Below are positions 34,234-49,600 of a stretch of DNA of 64,000 bases, one piece after another (the first letter of the stretch is position 1; every line of letters starts with the position of its first letter). Source of the DNA: Aricia agestis (lineage: Eukaryota; Arthropoda; Insecta; Lepidoptera; Lycaenidae); NCBI RefSeq assembly GCF_905147365.1, contig NC_056428.1, forward strand, positions 3,688,001 through 3,752,000, written 5' to 3'. The notes under the pieces were generated by a model. The model ran no database searches and was not told where the DNA came from. It saw nothing but the letters and a program-made list of their open reading frames with translations. The translations under genes and the position numbers were made by a program.

Positions 34234-37200
34234 ATGGGAATCACTGGTTTGATACCATTTCTTGAAAAGGCTTCAAGAAGAGCCAATGTAAGTGAATTCA
34301 GTGGGTGTACTGTGGCCATTGATACTTACTGTTGGCTTCATAAAGGTGCCTTTGCCTGTGCAGACAAACTTGTTCGAGGGGAAGACACTGACATGTAAGT
34401 TTATTCTTTAGCCATGTATGGTATTTTTATATTTTGTTCTGAATACATGTTTTGGTAGGCTTTAGTCCTGGGTTTAGGTATTTTAAGGTTAAATTATTTA
34501 TGCCTGAGCCTTTAGCCGTCTTGTTTATCTTATATTCTCTAGAAATATTTCATGACAAAGTATCTTCTCATTCATAAAAAAATATTTAGTTAATGAAATT
34601 GCTACACATATTTAAATAGTGAAAGAAACGTATTTAATTTTACAACTCTTTTTATTTCAGTCACATTAAGTATTGTTTGAAGTATGTTTCTATGCTGTTA
34701 TCAAGAAATATAAAACCAATCCTCGTATTTGATGGACGACATCTCCCAGCAAAAGCATTAACAGAATCAAAAAGAAGAGAGTAAGTATAAGAAATACTTA
34801 AATGGCTTTTTTACCTGTTACATCCTCTCTTTAACACCATTTCCATGATGTTTTAAAAACAGTTTACTAAACCCAGCAATATAAATCTAATAAAGTAATT
34901 CCATTAAAACTGACTTCCTAAAATTGAGGAGATTTTAAATTTTTCTGTATGTTTTTAATTAAAATAAAATGAACTTTCAGATCCCGTGACATATCAAAAA
35001 AGAGAGCTGCTGAATTGTTGAGCTTGGGAAAGGTATACCATAGATTATTACAAGTACATATAATTAATAACACATATAAGAAATATTATTATTATACTAG
35101 CTGTTGCCCGCGACTTCGTCCATGTGGACTACAGTTTATAGCGCGCGGTGTCAATAAAATTGGTGTCAAAAGCTTTTTAAAACCCTGGTACCCCTTAAAT
35201 CAAAATACCCAAAACAGCCGTGTAGTGTGCTAATAATATGTTTTAATTAAACTTTTTTATACCTTTTAAAGCTTATTTAGCGTTACACAACTTAGCTGCA
35301 TAATGCATTACACAACTTTAGCTTTTCCCAATACCCATAAACTATTTAGTATTTATTATTGGTAGACTGTTGTTTCTGATTTCTAATTTTCTATGTTGGT
35401 ACGTGAGTTATTTAATAACATGTATAACAATTGAAAAATCGAAATAATAACTCAACAAGGTACCACCTCTAGGCGCGATCTAGGCGACTCTTGGCGCATC
35501 TGTTCCAGTTTTTGGAACTAACTTAATTTGAACAAATTTACGCATAAACACCCCCTTACAACCCCTTTAAGTAGCCTATGTCCTTTCTCAGGCTTTAGAC
35601 TATCTATGTACAAAATTTCATTACAATCGGTTCAGTAGTTTTAGCGCTGTTGTTTTTGAATTTGATATCTAAGTTGGTAGGTGAGTTATTAGTTAATAAC
35701 GTGTATAACAATCGAAAGAATCGAAAAACCTAGCTCGATATGGTACCACCTCATAAAGAAATATGCATGAGCAAGCAATAGCGCGATCTAGGGGACTCTT
35801 GGCGCTCTTTTGAGTTTTTGGAACTAACTTAATTTGACCAAATTTACGCGTTTTCACCCCCTTACAACCCCCTTTTCCAGTTAAAAAGTAACCTATGTCC
35901 TTTCTCAGGCTTTAGACTATCTGTGTACAAAATTTCATTACATTCGGTTCAGTAGTTTCGGTGTGAAAGCGAGACAGACAGACAGAGATACTTTCGCATT
36001 TATAATATTAGTATAGATTGTTTTTGTGGATAAAACACAGTATGTTGTGATAATACTGTGTTTGTTAATTATTATCTACATACTTAATATAAAAAAAAAA
36101 AAAAATATTGTAAAGTATCATTACTTGTAAAGTATCATTAGTTTTTATCTATATAAATAAAAATATATTTTTTAATTTTGTTAGTCTCGCTAAAACTCAA
36201 AAGCGGCTGAACCGATTTGGCTAATTTTATTAAATTTTGATGAAGTTAGGGAAGGTTTATATTAATACAGAAGTGATACAAAGTTCACTGGGTCACCTAG
36301 TTATTATTATTATTTAATTACAATATTATGTGTACCAACATCAGTTCACCACATCTGCTTAAAATCCGTGGATTGATCGCAGATAATACTCCGAATAAAA
36401 CAAAATGTATATGTGCAAATAGTTTTTATTTTATTTGGACCTGTTACAGATAGATGAAGCAAGGTCTTTTATGCGACGAAGTGTAGATATCACACATGAG
36501 ATGGCTCTGGCGTTGATCAAGGAGTGTAGGAAACGTAATGTAGATTGTGTAGTAGCTCCGTATGAAGCTGACGCACAACTCGCCTACCTCAATATAAAGA
36601 ATATCGCTCATTTAGTTATTACTGAGGACTCTGATCTCATATTGTTTGGATGCAATAAGGTGAGTTTTCAATTTAATTTTAAATATTAATGCATAATAAA
36701 TATAAAGTACTACACAGTGACTTGATGTTTCATTTTTGTATGGTAGATTTAAATTATTATTCGTACCTTGTCTTTCAATGTTTTTGTACATATTATATGT
36801 ATAATTATATCATGCTATTTTAAAACAAAACTTTGCATTAAGGGATGATAAAAGTCCTTAATTATTATTCTAAGCTATTCCTAAGCACTGTTAATTTTTC
36901 AAAATAATTTCAAAATATTTTTTGTGTTGCCCTTTTGAAAAGAGTTGCCATAAAAATTTAAATTTTATGGTCTATTTCAGGTTCTTTTCAAGATGGACTT
37001 AGATGGCACAGGCACACTGGTAGAGACGGTAAAAATTCCCTTAGTGATGAAGTGCCCTATAGAGCACTACACATTTGACAAGTTCCGACAAATGTGCATC
37101 ATGTCGGGTTGCGACTATCTGGCATCGTTGCCAGGTATCGGCTTGGTGAAAGCCAGACAATTTGTGACTGCCACACAGGACTCAAATTTTGTTAATGTAA

Positions 37201-40200
37201 GGAAATTTTTATTGAAAATGTCATTTCTAAGATTAGTTTCTGGTACATTTGCAATAGATACAGAAAGCCTCTAAAACAATAAAGGACTTTTTTATGCCAG
37301 TGCAGTGTTCTCTTATCCATTGGTTAATTCTATTCAGTAATATTAAAACACTTAATTTTTTTTATTTTATCAGAAAATATTTTAATTTTTTTTTATGTTT
37401 TACAGGCACTAAGAAAACTGCCAAGTTTCTTCAACCGCTCCAACTTAGTGGTGACAGATGAGTACCGTGAGAACTTTCTGAAAGCAGAAGCCACTTTCAA
37501 ACATCAGTATGTGTACGATCCCATTGAGAGAAGAATGGTGAGGTTGACTGAACCCGATAATGAAGGTACCTTTTTCATTTTACTCTTCAAGTTTGTATTT
37601 ACATACATAGTGGGAAACTAAAAATTCTATACAGTGTGTTAGTGTAAACATTGTTATTCTTGAAACCATCAAATGAGCCCATCAAATTGAAGAACTTTTT
37701 CTATGAGAATTAAAAAAAAAATGCCATCTTCATACCCATACGGATGCCTGGTAAGGGTATGAAGATGGATTTCTTTGAGTTCCCAGCATTGTTCTCATAG
37801 AAGAAGTTGTTCATTTTGACGGGCTCATTTGATGGTTTCAAGGGTAACGGTGTGAACACTAACATCTTGTATACAAATTCTGTTGATTTTAAAAACTAGT
37901 TAATATGTTTTGTTTTTAACGCAACTTTATTTTTCTTGCTTTTAAGAGAAGTGAAAGCATAGACACATTGCAGAATTATGTAATTTGCAACATTGCAAAT
38001 CATGACTAATGTTGATTTGATATGAGGAGGTTCTTTTCAAAACTTGACTATTCCACTTTTTGGATCTTTGTATAATTTAAAGAAATATAATTTTAAGAAC
38101 AGAGTTACATGTTTAACATAAAATGTTGGTGAATTATAATATACAACAAGAATAGTGATTATTTCGTATGAGTTTCAAAATTTTAGCATTATTATAATAT
38201 TGAATAAATCCAGAATCTTAAAATGGAATAATCAAGTTTTGACGAGGCTGATTGGAATAATCAAGTTTTGTTATGTGTTCTATAGGAATAATCTAGTTTT
38301 GATTCAAACCATTATGGATTAATCTTATTTTGTTCACATTAATTTAAAATCGTTCTTTACTAAGTAATATTTTATTTCACTAACCAGATTTTTTAGCTCT
38401 GAATGAAATCTCTACTGTATCATTGTACATTTTTCTTAGTTTAGCTATACTTAGTTCTGAACTTAGGTATATACGCTTGGATTTTGACCTATTATAATGG
38501 GATTCAGCAGCTTCAAACTTATTAATAAAATCAATAATCTTCTGCTTGACATGTGCTGACTTCTTGCTTTTTCGGTCTCCACCTCTATTTTCTCTTATCA
38601 CATCCCCATTGCCTAGTCTTTTCACAAGAATATCCACTCTTCCTCTGTTTAATCCTAAGGCGTTTAAAAAAAATCTCTTGCATACTCCCTTAGGATGACC
38701 ATTTTTCAGTAGAAAAAAAGTGGCAGATTTTTGCTTAGGTCTGGGTTTCTTGGGAGCTGTTTTACTGTTACGACGACGAACAGGTTCATATACCGAAATT
38801 AACCTCGACAAATAAGCATCCTGCTCCACTTTGAATTGGTTTTTGTACAATGCCTTACGATTTTTCAAAATATCTCGCCTTGCGAATTTGTTGCAATGAA
38901 ATTTGCTCTTTTCGCTATGATTACAAGGCTTCTCAAATGCAAGTGCACATGGGTCACAGTCCGAGTAGTCCCTGAAGCAAAAATATAGACCAGGTTTATA
39001 AAAAATTACATTGAATTAACGCATAATCACAGAAATTTTATGACAATAGATTCGTAGCTAAGTTTAAACACAAAAACTTACTTCGTTCGATTTTGTCGTC
39101 GGCGCTTTCTACTTCTTGAACCTGTATTAATATCTTGTACTGTTGTTTGACACTCCATTTCTCAATTATTTTGATCCTCGAAATGCAGAAAACACAATTC
39201 GCAACACAAAAGGATAATAAACTGCAACCATAGATAATACAATATAATATAGAGAACTGCAACTGACCGCGACAGACAAAATTTTTGACAAAATAATTTA
39301 CGTCACTCACTGTCAAGCTATGAGATGTCAAATAGGATTTTTTTAAACGTTTTACGGCTCTGGGTTCTTGCCCTTTCAAGCCTGACTCAACCTTTCAAAA
39401 ACTTGGCAGATTTAGCACCAATGAGAACATAAAAACTTTAAAAGTTTAAACTACCTGAAAAATATGAGGAAAAAACATGTTTTGTTACAATTTCTAGTAA
39501 TAAAAAAAATATCTTCAGGATTAATCATGTTTTGTTGCAATTTTAAAATCCTTATTTTGAACATGTTAATTCGAAGAGGAATAATCTACTTTTGTCGAAA
39601 TCATGCGTTTTGAAATGTTTTTTTCTAGTGGATTGATCACGTTTTGTTAGGATTTTGTTTTCGATGTATATAGATTTCAATGTTACCAACTTAAAAAAAA
39701 TAAAAAATCCACTTTGGTCGCAAGTGGAATAGTCAAGTTTTGAAAAGAACCTCCTCATATAACCTGACCAAAAATGTCAGACCATTTGGAATTAATCTAC
39801 CAGTGGCGGGGCAAGACCCAAATTTGATTTGGACAAGATATATACCTTGCGAGGTCCCCTGAAATATATTTTGGAGGCCCCCTGATTTGTTAAGAGAAAT
39901 AATTTTTTGAAACTCAAACATTTATTCATGAATATTTCTATACTTATATAATATATAGTATCAAATTATAGTATCAAAACTAGTAAATTCCTTAAAAAAA
40001 ACTCGTGGTCCAGTGGGCGCGAGGCCCTTTTGACCGGAGGCCGTGGTCAGTCGCCCACGTTGCCTACGCCTTAAGAAAATTTCTCTGATCCATCTTACAG
40101 TAGTGACTTTATTTGACACTCATCAAACCATATGTCAAGTTAATGGGACCATGTTATAACTCTTTATTTAATTTTTTAACATGGCTATTTTCAGATATAG

Positions 40201-43200
40201 AGAAAGCACTCTGTGTGAATGCTGGCGAGATGTTGGAGCCAAAAGTAGCGTACCAGCTGGCTCTAGGCAATCTCAATCCCTTCACACTTAAGAAAATGGA
40301 CGACTGGGACCCTGACGTTACTGTGACGGTCAGTATATTAATCTTTATTTTATTAACTCTAATAGTATCAAATGAATCCGTCGATCGCGGATTCTTGGAA
40401 ATCTATTGTTATTCTATTATCGCGGTCGAATTCGACAGCTTGGGAGTTGATGGGTTAATAAAGCTTCTAATAATAATTATTATTAAGGCATAACTAAACA
40501 GTTATACTTTATTAATTTTTATTAATATAAAATATAAAACAAAAGAAAAAGATCCCCACCTAAATCACCAACGACCGGAAGTACAGGAAAAAAAATGTCT
40601 ACACTGTCCAAAATAAATAAATAATGAGGTTCGACATATTTCGTCCAAGGCCCTGCAATGACCCAAAACCCACTACGCTCAACGGGGAAAACACAAATAA
40701 AACAACAAGGAATACATTTCCCAATCCTGCTGGTCTCCGTGGGAAATTAGATCAAAACAATCCCAGGGGTAAAAAATTCATATAGCAACACTAAACACCA
40801 GAACACTGCGAACAGACGAAAAACTATCTGAACTGAAAGAAGCCCTTAGTTCAATCAAATGCGACATACTAGGGCCCGTATAAATAGCGAGTGCGAAGAA
40901 TGGGCGAAGAAATACGAGAATACCCGGACTACATCCTATATTGCAAAGGAGAAAGACAAGGAATGCATGGAGTTGGCTTCATGATTAAAAAACAATTAAG
41001 GAAAAACATTATGGAACATACCATAAATCACCCTGGTCTATCATACAGGCCTACATTTTATTAAACCCTAAATGACACTGTTAGAATGCTATAAGCAAAA
41101 TATTGCCATGGGAGATTTTAACAGCCAAATAGAGAAACAATAAAGTGGGGAAGAAAATATTATAGGTAAATATAGCAGAGACAAAAGAAATTCTGACGGA
41201 TACATGTTAGTAGAACTGGCCCATGAAAACAACCTGAAAATAATGAATGGATTCTACAAAAGAAAACCATCGCGACAATGGACCTGGATTTCTCCTGATG
41301 GCAAGCACACCAATGTAATCGACTACATACTTACCAATTCCCCAACACATTTCAATAACCTAGAAGTAATTAACAAACTCAACTTCAGCACAAATCATAG
41401 AATGGTAAGAGCCACTACGAACACAAGCCAAAAGAAATCAAGAAGTAAATGAAGGAATTCTAAAACGTCCAACATCCCAAATCCTCTTCCGGCAGAACTA
41501 ATGTCCGAACTCAGAACTCCAAAAAATATCCAAACACTAGCGTCTAGCAGATAACAACAACATACAAGACAAATATAACCTATTAGAAAAGTCCGTTACA
41601 TCCATAGCTAACAAAATAAGAATCCAATATAAAGCAAAAGACAAGCTAGGACAAGAAGCCAAAAACTCATGGAAACAAGAAGGGGGCTAATAAAAGATAG
41701 AAAAAACAACCTGAAACATATAGAAGATATCAGCAAAAAAATTCATATAAATATAAGGAAACATAAGAAAGAATTAAGATTGACACATATTAGACAAGAA
41801 ATAGAAAAAACGGGAGGAATAAAGAAAGCACTTAAAATGCTAAAAGAATACAAAGAATGGATTTCTCGACGGTTGATCATATTCATTCTTTAAAGCAACT
41901 AATAGAAAAACAAAACGAATATGGACAACCTTATATGGGTTTCGTGGACTATAATAAAGCCTTTGACTCGCTAATTCACACTTCCATCTATAAAGTGTAG
42001 CAAATTAGATTTTTATTTTTTTATACATAATATTGTAAGTTCGGATTTCAAAGCTGAACATAGTGATAGGTTAATAAGTTTTGTTATACATTCCCTATAT
42101 TTAAGAGAATTAGATAATAATGTTACGTATAATATGTCGCCTAAATTAATTTGTAAAATTTTTGTTAAGGCCGGGCTTACAAAGGCCATACATCTTAATG
42201 ATAGGCCATACCCTTTATAAAATAAAGATAAAAAAAAGCCTTACAAAAGCAAGGAATACAACAAAAATACATAAACAGAATAAAAAATATATAACACAGC
42301 AAGAATACAACTAGAAGGAACAGGCGAAGAGTTTAAAATCCATAAGGGAGTAAGGCAAGGAGATTCTTTGTCCCCAAAACTGTTCACGGCTGTTCTAGAA
42401 GACATTTTTAGACGATTAGACTGGGAAAACAATGGCATCAGTATAAATGGACAACATAAACATAACACACCTCAGGTTTGCTGATAACATAGTACTACAT
42501 ATTTGCAAAAACATCTGCAGAACTACAAAAATGCTCAGTGAATTATCTACTGAAAGCCTAAAAGCTGGGCTGTCCATGAATGCAAGTAAAACAAAAGTCA
42601 TGACCAACAGAAATAAAGATGCAATGGTAGTAGCAAACCAATCAATACAATATGTTGATGTATTTGTGTATCTCGACCACATTATATCACCCACGAATTT
42701 AATGACAAAAGAGATCGATAAGAGGGTAACAAACACTTGGTGAAGATATTGGTCTCTAACGGCCGTTCCCAATATTTGATCTATCTCTGGTTTTGCCCTA
42801 CTAGAGATAGGAATAGCTCACATTAGACATAAGAGACATATATTTTATGTCAATTGTGAGCTATTCATATCTCTAGTAGGGCAAAACCAGAGATAGATCA
42901 AATATTGGGAACGGCCGTTAAAGAGTAATGAAAAACGATAAAATACCAATACGACAAAAAGCAAAAATATTTGACACATGTATCCTTCCAGTGCTGACTT
43001 ACGGATGCCAAACTTGGTGTATGACCATAAAGTTAATATACCTAGCGGAATAGAGAAACAAAGGCCTGAGCAAGAGAGATGTCACGATGTCACTATCAGT
43101 AACACTGCGTGGTAAAAAGAGACATGTGATACATGACAGCAGCACTCTTTTTTGACGTCCAGTCGGCACGTGCCGCACTTTGACAATTTAATCTCAAAGA

Positions 43201-45363
43201 AATCATGTTCAATCATGCTTGTGTAAGTGTATACGTACACGGTACACATTTTTTTACACACAGATGAAACCAATTTCGGTTTCGTTTGACAGCTCGAGAT
43301 TGTTGCTCTATACCGCTAGGTATATTAACTTCTTGGGTATGACAGAAAGAAACATCCGTAAATTGAAGGTATATCAACAAAGTATGGAAAGAAGTATGTT
43401 ATGCGTAAAGCTAAAAGATAGATGGAAACTAACCGATCTACGCAAGGCAACAAAAGTAACAGATGTAATGGAAAAAGTCAAAACCCTTAAATGGCGTTGG
43501 ACTGGACATATGATGAGGTCGAACAAGGGAAAGTGGACAAAAGACCTAACTGAATGGTTCCCAAGGAATGGAAAAGAAAACAAGGAAGGCAATGTAAACG
43601 GTGGGAAGATGACCTACCCAAGAATTGGAGAAGAGATTGCAGAGATAGGACGATGTGGTATAATCTGGAGGAGGTGGTGTCTTAAGACAACCAACAATGA
43701 AATAAAATTTAGTTTGATTTGTAAATGTAAAATATTTGTTGTGAATACTTATCTTATCTAATTTTTATAAGAAGTTAATTGCCATTTTTCTTGAGGCTGG
43801 TGATTATTGACTGCCCATATAAAGAAGTTGACTTATTTAACATCAAAGAAAATACTAGGATATTTTACTTCCATTTTTATTTTTTACGGTTTTACTGCTA
43901 TTTTTTGCTCAAAAGGTGTGGTACCTTTAAGGTGTTGAAAATGTTCGATCTTGCGCTTTCTACTATGTCTTTTCTTAAATTTTGAATAAATAATTTCAGG
44001 ATGGCCACATAAGGACAGGCAGTTGGAAAGAATCCGGTGTTTCCAATCACCAAAGCATATGGAGCGGGGAGTATGAGGTGTACCTGCAAGACCCTTGTCC
44101 CTGGAAGAAGAAGGTGTCTAAGCCGGAGCCAATCATTCCACCACCACAGACCAGGGTGCGGAAGAAAGTTGTGGTGCTGCCCAGTAAATATGTGGCTGAA
44201 ACTCAGGATCAGGACCAAAGGTACTATTATATCTTTGCAGTAAATTATCTATATTATAAGTAGAAAAAAAAAATGCAGCAATAAAATAAGTAATAACCTA
44301 TAATAAGTGTGTGTGTCCTCTATCATAACTACCATTGCCGCCAAAAAATGGTTGTTACATTATAGCATTTATTTGTTCAAACATTTTATTATTTTACACT
44401 GGCAAAATCATTTAGCAATATTTTTTTTACTTATTATTATTGTTTTATTTTCAGCTTGACAATAGAATCTCTAAGTAAAATGTATGGCGTGGAGCCAGCG
44501 AGTAAGAAACAAAAGATCGTAAACGACACTCAATCTCATATAGACAGCCTAAACCCACATAATATCGCCATTATTGAGGAAAACTCCCAAAGTATTTGCA
44601 CTCCAAAGCCGAAATCTCCCATACTCGAAAACAAACAACGATCTTTCAAGAAGTGTCTCAAAAACGCAAGTTACTCAGTCCTGAAGAAACTAAGCAAATT
44701 CCCAAGAACAGTTATGGATGAAAACGTCATAGAGAGTAAATTCTTTAGTAATAATGTGGAATATCATGATAAAACAATAGAAGAGTCACCAGAGAAAATT
44801 GTAAATAGTGATGATACGGGCTGCTATGTAATAGACGATAGTCCAAGTGGTAGTCAAAAGGAGAACTCTCCTGTTAATAGTCCAGTAAAGTGCCAGAAAA
44901 GTCCAATACTGAAGCCTAGTCCGAGGAATCCTTTTCGGAAGAAATGTGAATCTCAGATAAGCTATGATACAGGGTACAGCGAAGAAATTATTGAGAATAC
45001 TTATTGTGTAGATGATGTGGCTGATATGCAATCACAGGTATTTTGTTTTATTTATTTAAAGATAAGGGTGAGGCTAAAAGAGCGTAATTTTGTGAGTCGT
45101 GAGTCACAGAATTTCGGTCGCGTAAATTATTATTTTTCGTATTATTTATGACTTACATAATTACGCTCGTGTGAACAATGAAAATGAAACTGAATGCAGC
45201 AAATATTCTGCGATTTATGACTCACAAAATTACGCTCGTTTGGTTTCACCACCCAAAAGTATTATCACTTTGTTTTGTTACACCTTAAATTATATAAATA
45301 GTATTGTGGTGGTACTCAGCCTAACAATCCTGCATCGCGCTATCGAAGTTTCGGAGAACGGCA

Positions 45364-45444
<81 letters not shown>

Positions 45445-48400
45445 AATCGCCGAAGACTTGTTGCGTCTTTTCAAAGTCGAACCCTATGGCGTCTACCATT
45501 TCCAATGACTTTTTAATTGTTATTCGTGCGAATATAGTTACATTGCTGTCATGTGAATTCTATTGTCGACGAGAAATTTTGTTTACGTACGAAAATTAGA
45601 TAATTCTCGCTGGTTTTTTGCTTCCGTTCGCGATGGAAATCATGTGACACATTGTATATTTTTGTATTCGTTCCATGCATTTAATCGTTTTTCCTACATC
45701 CATTTAAATGTATGGATATATATATTTTTTTTTTTTCCTTAATTTATTTAAGGTCGTTTTCAACATCAAGGTCATTAAACGACCACCTTAAATACAAATA
45801 ATTTTAGTTCAAATACAATTATACATATTAATCAATTTCAAATATTTTAAAGTACAATTACAACCTTTTCCATTCAAACATTCTTTTAAATTATCTGGAA
45901 GATTACTTAATTTCTTTTGTAAATTAAATTCTATACATTCAATGAGTAAATGAGAAACTGATAATTCAGCTCCACACTTGCACTTGTTTACATTTTGTTT
46001 GGTAATTAAATGTATATGTGTTATGTTTGTGTGACCAATGCGTAGTCTAGTTATAACTGTTTGGTCATTTCTACAGGCAAATGAAATTGGTGATTTATCA
46101 AAGATTGCATCTCTAACATGTAGCAACTTACTTGTATTATTTATTTTCCAATTATGATTCCATAAATTTTTTATTTTATATCTTACATGTTTTCTTAAAT
46201 CAAATATGGATGAGCTGATGGAATCGCAAATAATACTTTCGTTTGTAGCATTTTTAGCTTCTAAATCTGCTTTATCATTGCCGGATATACCTTGGTGACT
46301 TGGTATCCATATTAATTGTAATTTATATTTATCTTCTATGAGACTAATGATTAATAATTTTATTTCTTTTATAACAGGCGTATTGTTAGTATCGTTAACT
46401 ATTGCCGTCAAACATGACTTTGAATCAGTATAGATTATGTATTTTTGGTTAATAGAACTATTTTTAATAATGTTTAAAGCTTTAAGAATGGCCGTTGCTT
46501 CACAACTAAATACTGAGAAATAATCCCTTAATCTATATCTATAAATTTCACTATCAAATACTACCGCGCATCCAGATTTTTCATTCATAATCGAACCGTC
46601 AGTGTAGATCTTAATATAATCAGTATATTTATTATTAAGTTCGTGAAATAGATTTTTGTATATATACTGTGGTGTTTGTTCTTTTTGATATTTTGACATT
46701 TCGAGGTTTACTGGCAAGTCGTGCTTATCCCAAGGTTTAAGAGGAGATATAGTTTCCTTATATATTGGTGGGACATCAATATTTAGCTCACTCAAATATT
46801 TAGCAGCTCTAATACGAAAAGGCTGTATTAATTTGGGCTTAAGTTCATACTGGGAGTCTAATATTGATGACTTTACGTAGTAATTGTATGTCGGATTCTG
46901 AGGTCTTGATAAAATTTTCATTGAGAACATAATAACTAATTCTTTTCTTCTGAATTCAAGCGGCATGTCTCCTGCTTCGGCTAAAATACTTTTAACTGGA
47001 CTTGTTTTAAATGCACCGATACTTAGTCTAAGACCTTGATTGTGAATCGCTTCCAATGACTGTAAGGCACGTTTTTGAGCAGAATCATAAATTATAGACC
47101 CGTAATCAATTTTTTGTTTGATTATAGATTGATGAGCTTGTAATAAACAATTTCTATCAGCTCCCCATTTTTTAGATGACAGCACTTTTAAAATATTTAA
47201 TCTTTTGTAACATTCCGATTTTAAGCTATTAATATGATCAATCCATGTCATTTTCTTATCAAATGTTAGTCCCAAAATTTTCAGGTTTTTAACTTCTTTA
47301 ATTTTAATCCCATTTAATGTTAAATTTATGTTTCTTGTTTTATTCCTCTTTTTGCTTACTATTATAAATTCCGTTTTAGTTTTTGAAAATTTGAATCCTG
47401 TTTTCATAGACCATTCTTGTAGTCTATTTAATACATTTTGAAGAAGTTTTATGATTGGTTCGAGAGATCGACCACTACAAGTAATTGTTAGGTCATCCGC
47501 AAATAGAAAACCCTTTACCGGTCTAACTAAACAAGAAAGAACATCGTTAATTGCGATCAAAAATAGAACAACACTCAATACAGATCCCTGAGGTAAACCG
47601 TTTTCTAAAATTTGGGGATCAGATAAAATTTCATTTAGTCTGACTCTAATTTTCCTGTCGCTAAGAAAGTTTTTGATAAAAGCTAACATGTTTCCTTTTA
47701 TTCCCATATCATTAAGTAATTTTAATATTCTCTGTTTCCAGACCATTTCATAGGCCTTTTCTATATCTAAAGCTATGATAATAGTATAGTTGTCATTCAC
47801 AAAATTATCTAATATTTCAGATTCTAAATTAATTAAATGGTCATATGTTGACCGATGCTGTCTAAAACCGTACTGATATTGAGATAAGTAGTTGTTAATT
47901 TCTAGATACCACCTTAACCTTTTACTAATAATTTTCTCTAAAATTTTACATAAATTGCATGTCAATGAAATAGGTCTATAGCTTAGTGTTGAAGTAGGTA
48001 TTTTACCAGGCTTCAGTATAGGAATGACAACAGCTTCCCTCCAATTATCTGGAAACACTTGTTTTGTCCATATATGATTATATATTTGTAATAAATATTG
48101 AATTCCACTATTAGGTAAGTGTTTTATTATAGTGTTGGGTAAATTGTCTGGACCTGGACTAGTATTACCAACTTTGGAGAGTACCGCTAACAGTTCATGT
48201 AAATATATCTCGCTGTTAATTGGGCTTAGGTTATCCGAAGTGTTAAAGTTAAATAACAATTCTTGACTATTTTTGTAAGTAATAAAATTTTTGTCGTAAT
48301 TATTGCAGCTTGAATTACTAGAAAAGGTTCTAACTAATAAATCTGACACTTCAGCGGGACTTGACGCGAAACAATCATTTTCTTTTTCTAAAGTTATTGT

Positions 48401-49568
48401 ATTTATTCTTTTTTTATTTTTATCTAAGCAGTGAATTTTCTTCCACATATCATTTATTGAGGTTTTTGGAGTAATCGATGAAACCCAATTTTCCCAATAT
48501 TTTTTCTTAGTTTCTTTAAGAATTCTTCGACACTGTGATCTTTTTTTCTTATATTCTATTTTGTATGTAATGTTGTTATCTAAATTATGAGCTTGTTTTT
48601 TAAATTTCCTAAATGCTTTTTTATAATCTTTTACTGCTTTTTTACATTCTTCGTTCCACCAGGGGAGATTATTTTTCCTTATAATTCCGGATGTTTTGGG
48701 TATCGATTTATCAGCCGATTCTAATATTAAGTTTGTAAAATTTTCTATGATATTATTAATCGAATAATTATTTAATTCACTTAAAGACGGTAGTTTATTT
48801 ATGTTTTTATTAATCTCTTCTTGAAATGTTTCCCAGTTAGCGCTATCAAACTTCCATTTTTTTGGGCATTTCACGTAATCTAAGTCTGATGTACGGGATC
48901 TAATCAAAATTGGAAAGTGGTCGCTGTCATATAGTTCGTCAATAGCGTTCCAATCAAAATATGTTACTATACTTTGTGAAGCTACCGCTAAATCTATAAC
49001 ACTAGTGCGACCTGTGTTACTATCAAAATGTGTAGGCTGTCCATTATTCAATAAAATCACGTTATCATTATCATCAATCCATTGTGCTATTATCCTACCC
49101 CTAGTATCGCATTTTTGAGAACCCCAATAAAAATGATGTGAATTAAAATCGCCTAATAAAATAAATGGAATGGGAAGTTGTCTTATCAAGACATTTAGAT
49201 CGTGTAAATTAAGTTGTTGACTATTAGGGAGATAAACATTGCATATTGTGAGGGATAACGGTACCTTAACTTTTATAGCTATAGCTTCGATATTTGTTGT
49301 TAATTGTATTTCTTCCGCGATTGTGTGTGGCTTAACAAATATAGCAACACCACCACTCGCTCTGTTACCCGATGTTCTGTTCCTGAAAAAACCCTGATAT
49401 CCTTGAAGAGACCCATAATGATTACTGAAGTTAGTTTCTTGTAAACAAATGCAAGTAGGATTAACACGACTTATCAATAACTTGATATATTCTAATCGTC
49501 TGAAGTATCCATTTACATTCCATTGTAATATGTCCATAATAGTATAAGTAATAACTAATAAGTATAAC

Positions 49569-49600
<32 letters not shown>

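Noticed and set aside
45171..45599. Open frames encoding poly Tyr-Ile at 45.4 kb and 56.5-57.0 kb
   Set aside because: They are translations of (TA)n microsatellites.
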